From positions 1-64,000 of the forward strand of contig CAVQKH010000030.1 of NCBI GenBank assembly GCA_963712995.1: a DNA stretch of 64,000 nt, read 5' to 3'. Position 1 is the first letter of the stretch; each line of letters opens with the position of its first letter. Shown here one piece after another: positions 34,424 through 42,955 of this stretch. Made by a program: the position numbers and the translations under genes. Source of the DNA: GCA-003244245 sp963712995. Lineage in GTDB: Bacteria > Actinomycetota > Actinomycetes > Mycobacteriales > Pseudonocardiaceae. The notes beneath the pieces are model-generated. The model searched no databases, was not told where the DNA came from, and saw nothing but the letters and a program-made list of their open reading frames with translations.

Positions 34424-35293
34424 TCAGGCGAGCTGCGCCGCCGCTTGCCGGATGATATCCAGGGACTCCACCGGGCCCAGCGCGGCGGCCTGCAACCGGC
34501 CCCACAAGTTACCGTAGGCGGCCACCGCGTCCAACGCGTCGAGGTAGCGCGCGTCGTCGTAGGACTCGACGTAGACGAACTCCAGCGGCGCGGCGATGCC
34601 CGGCGCAGGGATATTGAGCAGGGTGAAACGGTAGGCGATCCGGCCGGCGAAGGTCCGGGCGTCGAACGGCAACACCTGGATCTGCACGTTGTGCAGCCGG
34701 GCCATGTCCGCGAGGGCGTCCAGTTGCTCGGCCATCACCTCGCGGCCACCGACCTGCCGTCGCAGGCAGGACTCGGAGAGCACGAACGACACCTCGGGCG
34801 GGTCCTCCCTGGTGAGGATCGCTTGGCGCTCCTTGCGGGCCTGGACTTCGATCTCCAGATCGTCGGCAGGCCCGAGCGGCTGGGCGTCGGCGTGCAGCGC
34901 CCGGATGTAGTTGTCGGTCTGCAGCAGCCCCGGGATCACCTCGACCTCGACCGACCGCAGCGTGGCGGCGTCACGCTCCAGATCCACGAACAGCCGGAAC
35001 CACTCCGGGTACACCGCGCGGTAGCCGTCCCACCGGCCACGTTTGCGCTGGCCGCGGGCGAGGTCGAGCAGGATCTCGATGTGTTCGCCTGCGTCGCCGT
35101 AGAACTCGGCGAGCATCTTGGCATCAGCGGCGGCGATGTCGCTCTGCGCCAGCTCGATGCGGCTGATCTTGCTGACCCGGCAGCCGAGGTGCGTGGCCGC
35201 CTGAACGGGCGTCATGCCGGATTCGATGCGCATCCGCTTCAGCTCGTTGGAGAGCACCAGACGGCGGACGGTCGGGGTGGTTCCCATCTTCAC
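34424..35293 (-). CDS. XRE helix-turn-helix regulator with DUF5753
   Basis: 289 residues. XRE domain at about 12-75 (TPVQAATHLGCRVSKISRIE) and DUF5753 at about 95-285 (VEVIPGLLQTDNYIRALHA, NVQIQVLPFDARTF). It heads a minus-strand unit with DUF397 and the STAND gene. The divergent region upstream contains TTTTAGGATTCCTA (35374-35387), similar to the site before the other XRE gene. Likely binds its own promoter. A toxin-antitoxin role is suggested for the family but unproven. Confidence 0.88.
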   Translation of the reverse strand: MKMGTTPTVRRLVLSNELKRMRIESGMTPVQAATHLGCRVSKISRIELAQSDIAAADAKMLAEFYGDAGEHIEILLDLARGQRKRGRWDGYRAVYPEWFRLFVDLERDAATLRSVEVEVIPGLLQTDNYIRALHADAQPLGPADDLEIEVQARKERQAILTREDPPEVSFVLSESCLRRQVGGREVMAEQLDALADMARLHNVQIQVLPFDARTFAGRIAYRFTLLNIPAPGIAAPLEFVYVESYDDARYLDALDAVAAYGNLWGRLQAAALGPVESLDIIRQAAAQLA

Positions 35294-35373
35294 ACTGCCT
35301 CCTGGGTAGACGGGGTCCGCGGCCGGCGCCGGCCACTGAGCGCGCCGTCCACGTCACCCGTAAGTGATTTCCC

Positions 35374-35395
35374 TTTTAGGATTCCTAGATATACT
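35374..35395. promoter_or_regulatory. AT-rich divergent promoter with palindrome TAGGATTCCTA
   Basis: TTTTAGGATTCCTA (35374-35387) contains a dyad centred on AGGATTCCT. TATACT at 35390-35395 stands 9 nt before the ATG at 35405 and would act as -10 for the plus-strand gene. The minus strand offers TATATC for the XRE gene. TTTTAGGAACCT occurs before the XRE gene at 10899. Confidence 0.5.
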
Positions 35396-35404
35396 CTTCT
35401 CGTC

Positions 35405-35707
35405 ATGGCGTTGAGCGGGAATCCTATATTGGGCGAGCAGGCTACCCCGGCTGTTCAACGCGCGAGCCGCCCGATGGGCAGGGCCGGACCCGACGTGCCC
35501 CCTGCCCATCGGGTGCTCCAGCACCACCAGCGCGGTGCAGTCGATCACCTCGGAGAGGGCACCGCAGCCTGTTGCGCGGGTGGCCTCGTTATCGAGTGCA
35601 CCGCCCCGGCCGACCCGGACGACGCGCCGGCGGGATCGCCGATCGCGCCCCGCATCCCCCGCTGCGGGATCCGTCCGGGTCGGCCCACTTCGTGGACCAG
35701 GAGATGA
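35405..35707 (+). CDS. Hypothetical protein
   Basis: 100 residues, not recognised; Pro/Gly/His-rich, with little regular hydrophobic pattern (SGNPILGEQATPAV at the start, GGLVIECTAPADPDDAP in the middle). Support is the TATACT element before its ATG, high third-codon GC after the first 20 codons, and a tight junction with the next gene. A 14-bp inverted repeat (35470-35483 / 35500-35513) lies within it. It could be regulatory RNA-like leader sequence instead. Confidence 0.45.
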   Translation: MALSGNPILGEQATPAVQRASRPMGRAGPDVPPAHRVLQHHQRGAVDHLGEGTAACCAGGLVIECTAPADPDDAPAGSPIAPRIPRCGIRPGRPTSWTRR

Positions 35708-35710
35708 CCC

Positions 35711-36088
35711 GTGGCCCAGCGCCACCGCACCACCCCACTGCTGCGCCTGCTCGGCTGGCTGGGCTGGCAGCGTGACCCCGACCTGTGGACCGTGCACTGC
35801 CGCGACGGGCACGGACGCCGGGCGCGCATCCTCGTCCACCTCAGTGCGGCCGGGGTCTACCTCACGGTGCCCGATCACGGTCCGCTGCAGCTGAGCGCGC
35901 TGCAGGCCGGGCAGCTACGCGCGGCCCTGCGGGATGCGTTCCTCAGTTTCGAGCGGCTGGCGGGCCTCCACGGGCTCCAACCCACCAAGCCCGCAGATCC
36001 CCGCCCGCCCGTCGGTGGCGGAGTTGCGAGTTCGCCACTCACGGAGCACCGGCTAACGCGGCTACTTCACGATCGTTCAGGGGACTAG
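35711..36088 (+). CDS. Hypothetical protein
   Basis: 125 residues, no family recognised. The first 95 residues look folded (LLRLLGWLGWQRDPDLWTVH, ARILVHLSAAGVYLTVPD, LRAALRDAFLSFERL), the rest disordered. The GTG start has Shine-Dalgarno AGGAG ten bases upstream, overlapping the end of the previous gene, so they form a unit. It is the last accessory gene before atpC. Confidence 0.6.
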   Translation: MAQRHRTTPLLRLLGWLGWQRDPDLWTVHCRDGHGRRARILVHLSAAGVYLTVPDHGPLQLSALQAGQLRAALRDAFLSFERLAGLHGLQPTKPADPRPPVGGGVASSPLTEHRLTRLLHDRSGD

Positions 36089-36200
36089 GTCGCGGGCTGC
36101 AAGGTACTCCTCGAAGGTGCGGCGGCCCTCGGCGTGGTCGGGTGTCAGGTGCCCGCCCCGCCGGTAGCCGCGGAATCTCGTCTCCTGGGTCGGTGGGCCG
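36077..36200 (-). other. Possible C-terminal coding remnant facing the second island
   Basis: On the minus strand, ETRFRGYRRGGHLTPDHAEG followed by RRTFEEYLAARDLVP and TGA reads like the end of a real small protein, but no credible start exists before atpC. It may be what is left of a gene cut at the island border. Confidence 0.25.
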
Positions 36201-36260
36201 GCCCGTGCTGGCGGCGGGCCGACTAGAATTCGAGGGGACACCCTAGGCGAGGAGACGTGC

Positions 36261-36641
36261 GTGGCTGAGATGTCGGTCGAGTTGGTCGCGGTGGAGCGGC
36301 AGGTGTGGTCCGGCCGTGCGCGCTCGGTGTTCGCGCAGACCACGGTCGGGGAGCTGGGCATCCTGCCTGGGCACACCCCGCTGCTCGGCGAGCTCGTCGA
36401 GGGCGGCATCGTGAAGGTCACCACCACCGACGGCGATATCGTGACGGCGGCCGTTTTCGGTGGCTTCCTGTCGGTGACTGGTGACAAGGTCAGCGTGCTG
36501 GCCGAAGCCGCCGAGCTCGCCGACGAGATCGACGTCCAAGCCGCCAGGGACGCGTTGGCGCGGGTTGGCAGCGACGCGGACGCCGAGTCGGTTCGGGCCA
36601 GGGCCACCGCGCGGCTCAAGGCCGTCGGCCAGGCCGTCTGA
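36261..36641 (+). CDS. atpC: ATP synthase F1 subunit epsilon
   Basis: 126 residues with the epsilon beta-sandwich (MSVELVAVERQVWSGRA, LGILPGHTPLLGEL, the FGGFLSV strand) and a short helical C-terminus (AARDALARV). The GTG follows GCGAGGAGACGT, a good ribosome site. The gene belongs directly after atpD but is 6.86 kb away; it therefore needs its own promoter, and stoichiometry with the rest of F1 must be set independently. Confidence 0.95.
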   Translation: MAEMSVELVAVERQVWSGRARSVFAQTTVGELGILPGHTPLLGELVEGGIVKVTTTDGDIVTAAVFGGFLSVTGDKVSVLAEAAELADEIDVQAARDALARVGSDADAESVRARATARLKAVGQAV

Positions 36642-36670
36642 GAGCCGTCCGGGCGCGGGAGCCGACCTTC

Positions 36671-37096
36671 ATGGGGATCGGACAGATCGTGGGTTTGGTC
36701 CTCCTCACGGGAGTTCTCGTCATCGCTGCGCTGGCGTTTCGACGTTTCCGGATCGTGCGTCAAGGCGGGATCGACGTCGCGCTGCGGTCACGCTTCAACG
36801 CTGCGGGTCGCGGCTGGCATCAGGGGGTCGGTCGTTACCGGGGCGACGATTTCGCCTGGTTCCGAGTCTCCAGCCTGCGCTCGGGCCCGGACCGGGTGCT
36901 GGAGCGGGAGCAACTGGAGATCGTCGAGCGGCGCGGCCTGACGGCACCGGAGAGCTACGCGATGCCCGGCGGATCGGTCGTGCTTCGCTGCCGCACCGGC
37001 GTCGATGAACTGGAACTGGCGATGCGACAGGACACCGTCACAGGATTCCTGTCCTGGCTGGAATCGGCTCCACCCAGCACCAACCCCGGGGCCTGA
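36671..37096 (+). CDS. DUF2550 family membrane protein
   Basis: 141 residues: one N-terminal membrane helix (about 4-24) and a DUF2550 domain with WHQGVGRYRGDDFAWFRVSS and the YAMPGGSVVLRCR strand. It follows atpC by 29 bases, matching Rv1312 in Mycobacterium. Function unknown. It ends just before the convergent adenosyltransferase gene. Confidence 0.88.
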   Translation: MGIGQIVGLVLLTGVLVIAALAFRRFRIVRQGGIDVALRSRFNAAGRGWHQGVGRYRGDDFAWFRVSSLRSGPDRVLEREQLEIVERRGLTAPESYAMPGGSVVLRCRTGVDELELAMRQDTVTGFLSWLESAPPSTNPGA

Positions 37097-37097
37097 T

Positions 37098-37691
37098 CTA
37101 ATTTCCGGCGCGCTCTCCTCCTGGCTTCCAGAGCACATCGCCGTCCGGATTGGCCACCCGGGAGGCGATGAACAGCAGATCGGAGAGCCGGTTGAGGTAG
37201 CGCGCGGTCAGTGGGCTGGTGCGTGGTTCCTCCACCGCGAGCAGCGCCCAGACGCTGCGCTCCGCCCGCCGGGTGACCACCCTGGCGGTGTGTAGCAGCG
37301 CGGCGCCCGGTGTACCGCCGGGCAGGATGAACGAGGCCAGCGTGGGCAGCGGGGCGTTGAGCTCGTCACACCAGCCCTCCAACCGCGTGACATACCCCTC
37401 GTCGATCCGCAGCGGCGAGTGCCTCGGCGGCGTTTGATCATCGTTCACGATCGGGGTGCACAGGTCCGCACCCACATCGAACAGGTCGTTCTGCACCTGC
37501 CGCAACACCGTGACCAGGCGGGGCGGCAGCGCTCCCAGTGCCAGCGCCACGCCGATCGCGCAGTTGGCCTCATCCACGTCGGCGTAGGCGACCAGCCGCG
37601 GATCGGTCTTGGCGACTCGGGAGAAGTCACCGAGACCGGTCGTCCCGGCGTCGCCGGTGCGAGTGTAGATCTTGGTGAGATGCACGGCCAC
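37098..37691 (-). CDS. Cob(I)alamin adenosyltransferase, PduO type
   Basis: 197 residues. Adenosylates corrinoids to give coenzyme B12. Motifs: KIYTRTGDAGTTGLGD at the N-terminus (ATP site), ADVDEANCAIGVA, and the C-terminal RRAERSVWALL Arg-rich helix followed by YLNRLSDLLF. Syntenic with Rv1314c. The product is needed by the ethylmalonyl-CoA mutase encoded 5 kb downstream. Confidence 0.93.
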   Translation of the reverse strand: MAVHLTKIYTRTGDAGTTGLGDFSRVAKTDPRLVAYADVDEANCAIGVALALGALPPRLVTVLRQVQNDLFDVGADLCTPIVNDDQTPPRHSPLRIDEGYVTRLEGWCDELNAPLPTLASFILPGGTPGAALLHTARVVTRRAERSVWALLAVEEPRTSPLTARYLNRLSDLLFIASRVANPDGDVLWKPGGERAGN

Positions 37692-37715
37692 GGAGACCAG
37701 CTTAACTGTGGCATC

Positions 37716-37721
37716 TAGGCT
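37716..37721 (+). promoter_or_regulatory. -10 element TAGGCT, leaderless murA
   Basis: TAGGCT ends 8 nt before the GTG at 37730, in the divergent gap with the adenosyltransferase gene. Confidence 0.4.
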
Positions 37722-37729
37722 GCACCCCC

Positions 37730-39001
37730 GTGAGCGAGCACTTCAGGGTCTGTGGTGGTGCCCGGTTGAGCGGCGAGGTGGCTGTCGTCGGGGCGAAGAA
37801 CAGCGTGCTGAAGCTGATGGCGGCGGCGTTGCTGGCCGAGGGCACCACGACACTGACCAACTGCCCGGAGATCCTGGACGTTCCGCTGATGGCGGACGTG
37901 CTACGCGGGCTGGGCTGCGGGGTGGAGGTGGCGGGCTCCCAGGTCTGGATCTCCACCCCGGCCGAGCCCAAGCACGAGGCCGACTACGGATCGGTGAGCA
38001 AGCTGCGGGCTTCGGTGTGCGTGCTCGGCCCGCTGGTGGGCCGGTGCCGGCGGGCCAAGGTCGCGTTGCCCGGTGGCGATGCCATCGGCTCGCGCCCGCT
38101 GGACATGCACCAGAACGGGCTGCGCAAGCTGGGTGCCCGCAGCGAGATCGAGCACGGCTGCGTGGTGGCCGAGGCCGAGGGGCTGCACGGGGCGCAGATC
38201 TGGCTGGATTTCCCGAGCGTGGGGGCGACCGAGAACATCCTGATGGCCGCGGTGCTCGCCGAGGGCACCACGGTGATCGACAACGCCGCGCGGGAACCGG
38301 AGATCGTGGACCTGTGCCTGATGCTGCAGCAGATGGGTGCGCGTATTTCCGGTGAGGGCACCTCCACGCTCACCGTCGAGGGCGTGGAGGTGCTGCGGCC
38401 CACCGAGCACCGGGTGATCGGGGACCGTATCGTCGGCGCGACGTGGGCCTTCGCCGCTGCGATCACCCGGGGTGACATCACTGTTCGCGGCGTCAACCCG
38501 CATCACCTGGATCTGGTGCTGGAGAAGCTGCGGCTGGCCGGTGCCCAGGCCGGCCCCGCGGGGCCGGACAGTTTCCGGGTGGTGATGCCCGGCCGGCCCA
38601 CCTCGGTCGATTTCGTGACGCTGCCCTACCCAGGCTTCGCCACCGATCTGCAGCCGATGGCGATCGCGCTGTCGGCGATCTCCGAGGGCACCTCGATGAT
38701 CACCGAGAACGTGTTCGAGGCCCGGTTCCGGTTCGTTGAGGAGATGATCCGGTTGGGCGCTGATGCCCGAACCGACGGCCACCACGCGGTCGTCCGGGGT
38801 GTCGAGAAGCTCTCCAGCGCCCCGGTGTGGGCCTCCGATATCCGGGCCGGCGCTGGGCTGGTCCTCGCCGGGCTGTGTGCGGAGGGGACCACGGAGGTGT
38901 GGGACGTCTTCCACATCGACCGCGGCTACCCCCGTTTCCTGGAGAATTTCACCGCTCTGGGTGCCGACGTCCGCCGCGTCGCCGCCCCGCCGGAACGCTG
39001 A
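37730..39001 (+). CDS. murA: UDP-N-acetylglucosamine 1-carboxyvinyltransferase, Asp-type (fosfomycin-insensitive)
   Basis: First committed step of peptidoglycan synthesis: enolpyruvyl transfer from PEP to UDP-GlcNAc. 423 residues. The catalytic loop reads PGGDAIGSRPLD, with Asp (D117) where most MurA have Cys. The same Asp occurs in mycobacteria and removes the fosfomycin target, so intrinsic fosfomycin resistance is expected. GAKNSVLK and EGTSMITENVFE are typical. Position after atpC/DUF2550/adenosyltransferase matches Mycobacterium. Confidence 0.96.
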   Translation: MSEHFRVCGGARLSGEVAVVGAKNSVLKLMAAALLAEGTTTLTNCPEILDVPLMADVLRGLGCGVEVAGSQVWISTPAEPKHEADYGSVSKLRASVCVLGPLVGRCRRAKVALPGGDAIGSRPLDMHQNGLRKLGARSEIEHGCVVAEAEGLHGAQIWLDFPSVGATENILMAAVLAEGTTVIDNAAREPEIVDLCLMLQQMGARISGEGTSTLTVEGVEVLRPTEHRVIGDRIVGATWAFAAAITRGDITVRGVNPHHLDLVLEKLRLAGAQAGPAGPDSFRVVMPGRPTSVDFVTLPYPGFATDLQPMAIALSAISEGTSMITENVFEARFRFVEEMIRLGADARTDGHHAVVRGVEKLSSAPVWASDIRAGAGLVLAGLCAEGTTEVWDVFHIDRGYPRFLENFTALGADVRRVAAPPER

Positions 39002-39035
39002 TCAGCCAGAACACGAGGAGCCGTGAGGGAGAAGA

Positions 39036-39371
39036 GTGGATCAGATGGACGAGGGGTTCCGCGTGGTTCCCGACGAGCTCCGCAGGTACGCCGAGTACAT
39101 CCGGGGCATGGTGGGTGACCTCGAGGAGATCGACCGTTACGCCCGCGACCAGGGCGGCGACACTGTGGGCTTCACCGGCATGTTGGCGGTGCTGCAGCCC
39201 GCCGTGCACGGTGTCGGCGCCCTGTTCAGCGAGACGCTGGGCATCGGAAAGGATCGGCTGGGAGCGACAGCCCAGGGACTGCACGACAGCGCCGCGTGTT
39301 ACGAGGCGCTCGATCGCAACGCCGCCGCTGCGGCGGATCGTCTCGCGGGCCGGGTACGGGACCTCTCGTGA
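39036..39371 (+). CDS. Type VII secretion target, EspC-like
   Basis: 111 residues, helical. FRVVPDELRRYAEYIRGM at the N-terminus and the C-terminal helix with AACYEALDRNAAAAADRLAG match the EspC/DUF2580 family of small secreted helical proteins. It overlaps the next gene by four bases. No ESX core component is in the window, so export would use machinery coded elsewhere. Confidence 0.7.
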   Translation: MDQMDEGFRVVPDELRRYAEYIRGMVGDLEEIDRYARDQGGDTVGFTGMLAVLQPAVHGVGALFSETLGIGKDRLGATAQGLHDSAACYEALDRNAAAAADRLAGRVRDLS

Positions 39372-40192
39372 TCTCTGCATACGCGGACACCAAGACGGTC
39401 GGGAGTCACCTGCGTGCTCCCGACGTCAACCCGGGTGGCACGTTCGCCGACAAGATCGCCAAGCAGGGTCCGCAGGTCCACGTCGTGAACTGGATCTGGG
39501 AGCAGGTGACCGGTGAGAGCCTCCTCGAGACGCTGATCACACCCATCACCGGAGACTGGGCCAGGATCGCGGCGAACGGCGCGGCGTGGACCAATGTCGG
39601 CGACGCGGTCGAGCAGATCTCCGGCAATCTCAGCGACAACGTGGGCAAGCTCGGCCCGCACTGGGACGGTGCGGCCGCGCAGGCATTCCGGCGGCACATC
39701 GAGGTGGCGTGGTTCGCCGGTCTCTACGCGCAAGGCGCGGTGGCCAAGACGATCGGTCAAGGATTCCGGTTCGTCGCCAACCAGTCCGAGCGGCTCTGCC
39801 AAGAGGCTCTCGATCTGATCACGAAGCTGGTGAACAAGCTCGCTTCCGCGGTGGCCACTCTCGCCGTCCCGGTCGTGGGACAGGCCCGCGCCATCAAGAT
39901 CGTCTGGGATGCCTACCAGATCCACCAGGCGATCATGGGGATCTACGAGGCGATCCGAGCGACGGTCAAAGCCATGTCGGAGCTGCTCCAGGCGCTGGGG
40001 GACATCTCCTCGGCTCTTGAGTCGATCAAGGATGTGAGAAATCTGAGCCACCTCGCGGAGCTCGGCCAGCAACTCCATAAGGAAGCGTCGGCCGCCCAGG
40101 ATCAGGCGCGATCGGTTCCGGACAACATCACGGCGGCGCAGGATCATCTGGACACCGGCCGCACGGCCACGCACCGCGCCGTGCACCGATGA
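39368..40192 (+). CDS. WXG100-like protein, putative type VII substrate
   Basis: 274 residues. A WXG-like turn (GPHWDGAAAQAFRRH) lies in the helical segment 70-115 (AWTNVGDAVEQISGNLSDNV before it). A hydrophobic stretch (about 150-200, ASAVATLAVPVVG) and a coiled C-terminus follow. The architecture resembles actinobacterial T7SS effector or carrier proteins. GTG at 39368 overlaps the previous stop; its own stop overlaps the next ATG. Confidence 0.7.
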   Translation: MISAYADTKTVGSHLRAPDVNPGGTFADKIAKQGPQVHVVNWIWEQVTGESLLETLITPITGDWARIAANGAAWTNVGDAVEQISGNLSDNVGKLGPHWDGAAAQAFRRHIEVAWFAGLYAQGAVAKTIGQGFRFVANQSERLCQEALDLITKLVNKLASAVATLAVPVVGQARAIKIVWDAYQIHQAIMGIYEAIRATVKAMSELLQALGDISSALESIKDVRNLSHLAELGQQLHKEASAAQDQARSVPDNITAAQDHLDTGRTATHRAVHR

Positions 40193-40677
40193 GCGGAAAG
40201 GAGACTGTTGTGAGTCGATCGGCAGACGCCTGGCGCAGCGCTGCGGTGGAACAGGCACAAGCTCGGCTGGACGAGACCGCCGCGCGGGCCGACTCGGCGA
40301 TCGCCAAGGCCCGCTCGCTGCGCATCCGCCAGACACCACCGCTGAGTGAGGACGACATCCGCCGGATCGAGGAGGCCGCGAGGTCCGGGGAGGCCTCGTG
40401 CGAGATGCGTGAGCTGCAACGGCGCATCGACGCCGGCGAGTTCACCTGGCGTGAGGTCGCCGACGGCCGGCGGATGGGCGATCCCGGCGTGCGCGCCGCA
40501 CTCGGGGCGAACCTGGACCAGATGGCGAGTGCCTACCGTCAGTTCGAGGAGGGCTACCTTCTCGATCAGGTCGTGGCGGCCCATCAATCCCGCGAGGCAC
40601 CGTCGCACCGTCGAAAGCTCGACGACGATGACGGTGGGTGGTTCGTCGAGAGCATCTACGATGGGCCGCCCCGGTGA
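40189..40677 (+). CDS. Hypothetical protein of the type VII substrate cluster
   Basis: 162 residues, hydrophilic and helical (AVEQAQARLDETAARADSA, EDDIRRIEEAARSGEAS), with an acidic DDDDGGW near the C-terminus. No family recognised. It overlaps the WXG100-like gene by four bases, so it may be a chaperone or immunity partner; that is guesswork. Confidence 0.65.
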   Translation: MSGKETVVSRSADAWRSAAVEQAQARLDETAARADSAIAKARSLRIRQTPPLSEDDIRRIEEAARSGEASCEMRELQRRIDAGEFTWREVADGRRMGDPGVRAALGANLDQMASAYRQFEEGYLLDQVVAAHQSREAPSHRRKLDDDDGGWFVESIYDGPPR

Positions 40678-40727
40678 CGGCCTCGGTAGTCAGACCGCTC
40701 TGAGCGCTATGTGAGGAGGAGGTGCCC

Positions 40728-41228
40728 GTGGCCTGGCTGCGGAAGATGCCGGTGTACGCAGTGCTGCTGGTGGTGTTGGCGGTACTCATCGCAGCGGCGG
40801 CTCTCAGTTACGACGCCTACGCCACGGTCACCAGCACGACGGTGCGCGGGCAGCTCAACAGTGGGGGCAATGGGGAGCCCTATGAGTGGAACGGGCAGCG
40901 CCTGTTCCTGCAGTCCGTGGATGAGCGACGGGACTCCACCTGCGTGATCACCCGCCGGGACGGCGTCGAGCAGTCGGTGTGGGTGCCCCGCAACACCACT
41001 ACGGGGATGTTCAACACCCCCGACTTCACTGAGGTGGAGCCGCAGCCGGGTACGACGGCGACGATGATATGCAGCTACTCCGTGCGGGTGTCCGCCGGTG
41101 ACGCCGCTGTCGATCGCGCCCGAACCGTGAACTCGCGGTTCTTCCACGTCGGGGTGCCGACCCTGGTCACCATCCCGGTCCTGGCCGCACTAGCCCTCTC
41201 CGCCCGCCGCGCCCGCAACACAACCTGA
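40728..41228 (+). CDS. Hypothetical membrane protein, two membrane helices
   Basis: About 166 residues: an N-terminal membrane helix (about 8-30), an extracytoplasmic domain of about 110 residues with two Cys (TCVITRR and MICSYSV) that could form a disulfide, and a C-terminal helix (LVTIPVLAALALSA). Resembles DUF3592-type topology. GTG 40728 is preferred because AGGAGG lies five bases before it; a GTG at 40722 overlaps the ribosome site. Fourth gene of the cluster. Confidence 0.65.
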   Translation: MAWLRKMPVYAVLLVVLAVLIAAAALSYDAYATVTSTTVRGQLNSGGNGEPYEWNGQRLFLQSVDERRDSTCVITRRDGVEQSVWVPRNTTTGMFNTPDFTEVEPQPGTTATMICSYSVRVSAGDAAVDRARTVNSRFFHVGVPTLVTIPVLAALALSARRARNTT

Positions 41229-41235
41229 TCTCAGG

Positions 41236-42909
<1,674 letters not shown>

Positions 42910-42955
42910 AGTAGGTGCCCAGTATTCTCCTCAAGTAGAGGTCGGAGGTGCCCTG

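Noticed and set aside
34181..35707. 508-codon plus-strand frame across the XRE and DUF397 genes
   Set aside because: Antisense to two recognisable genes; only its last 100 codons (from 35405) have separate support.
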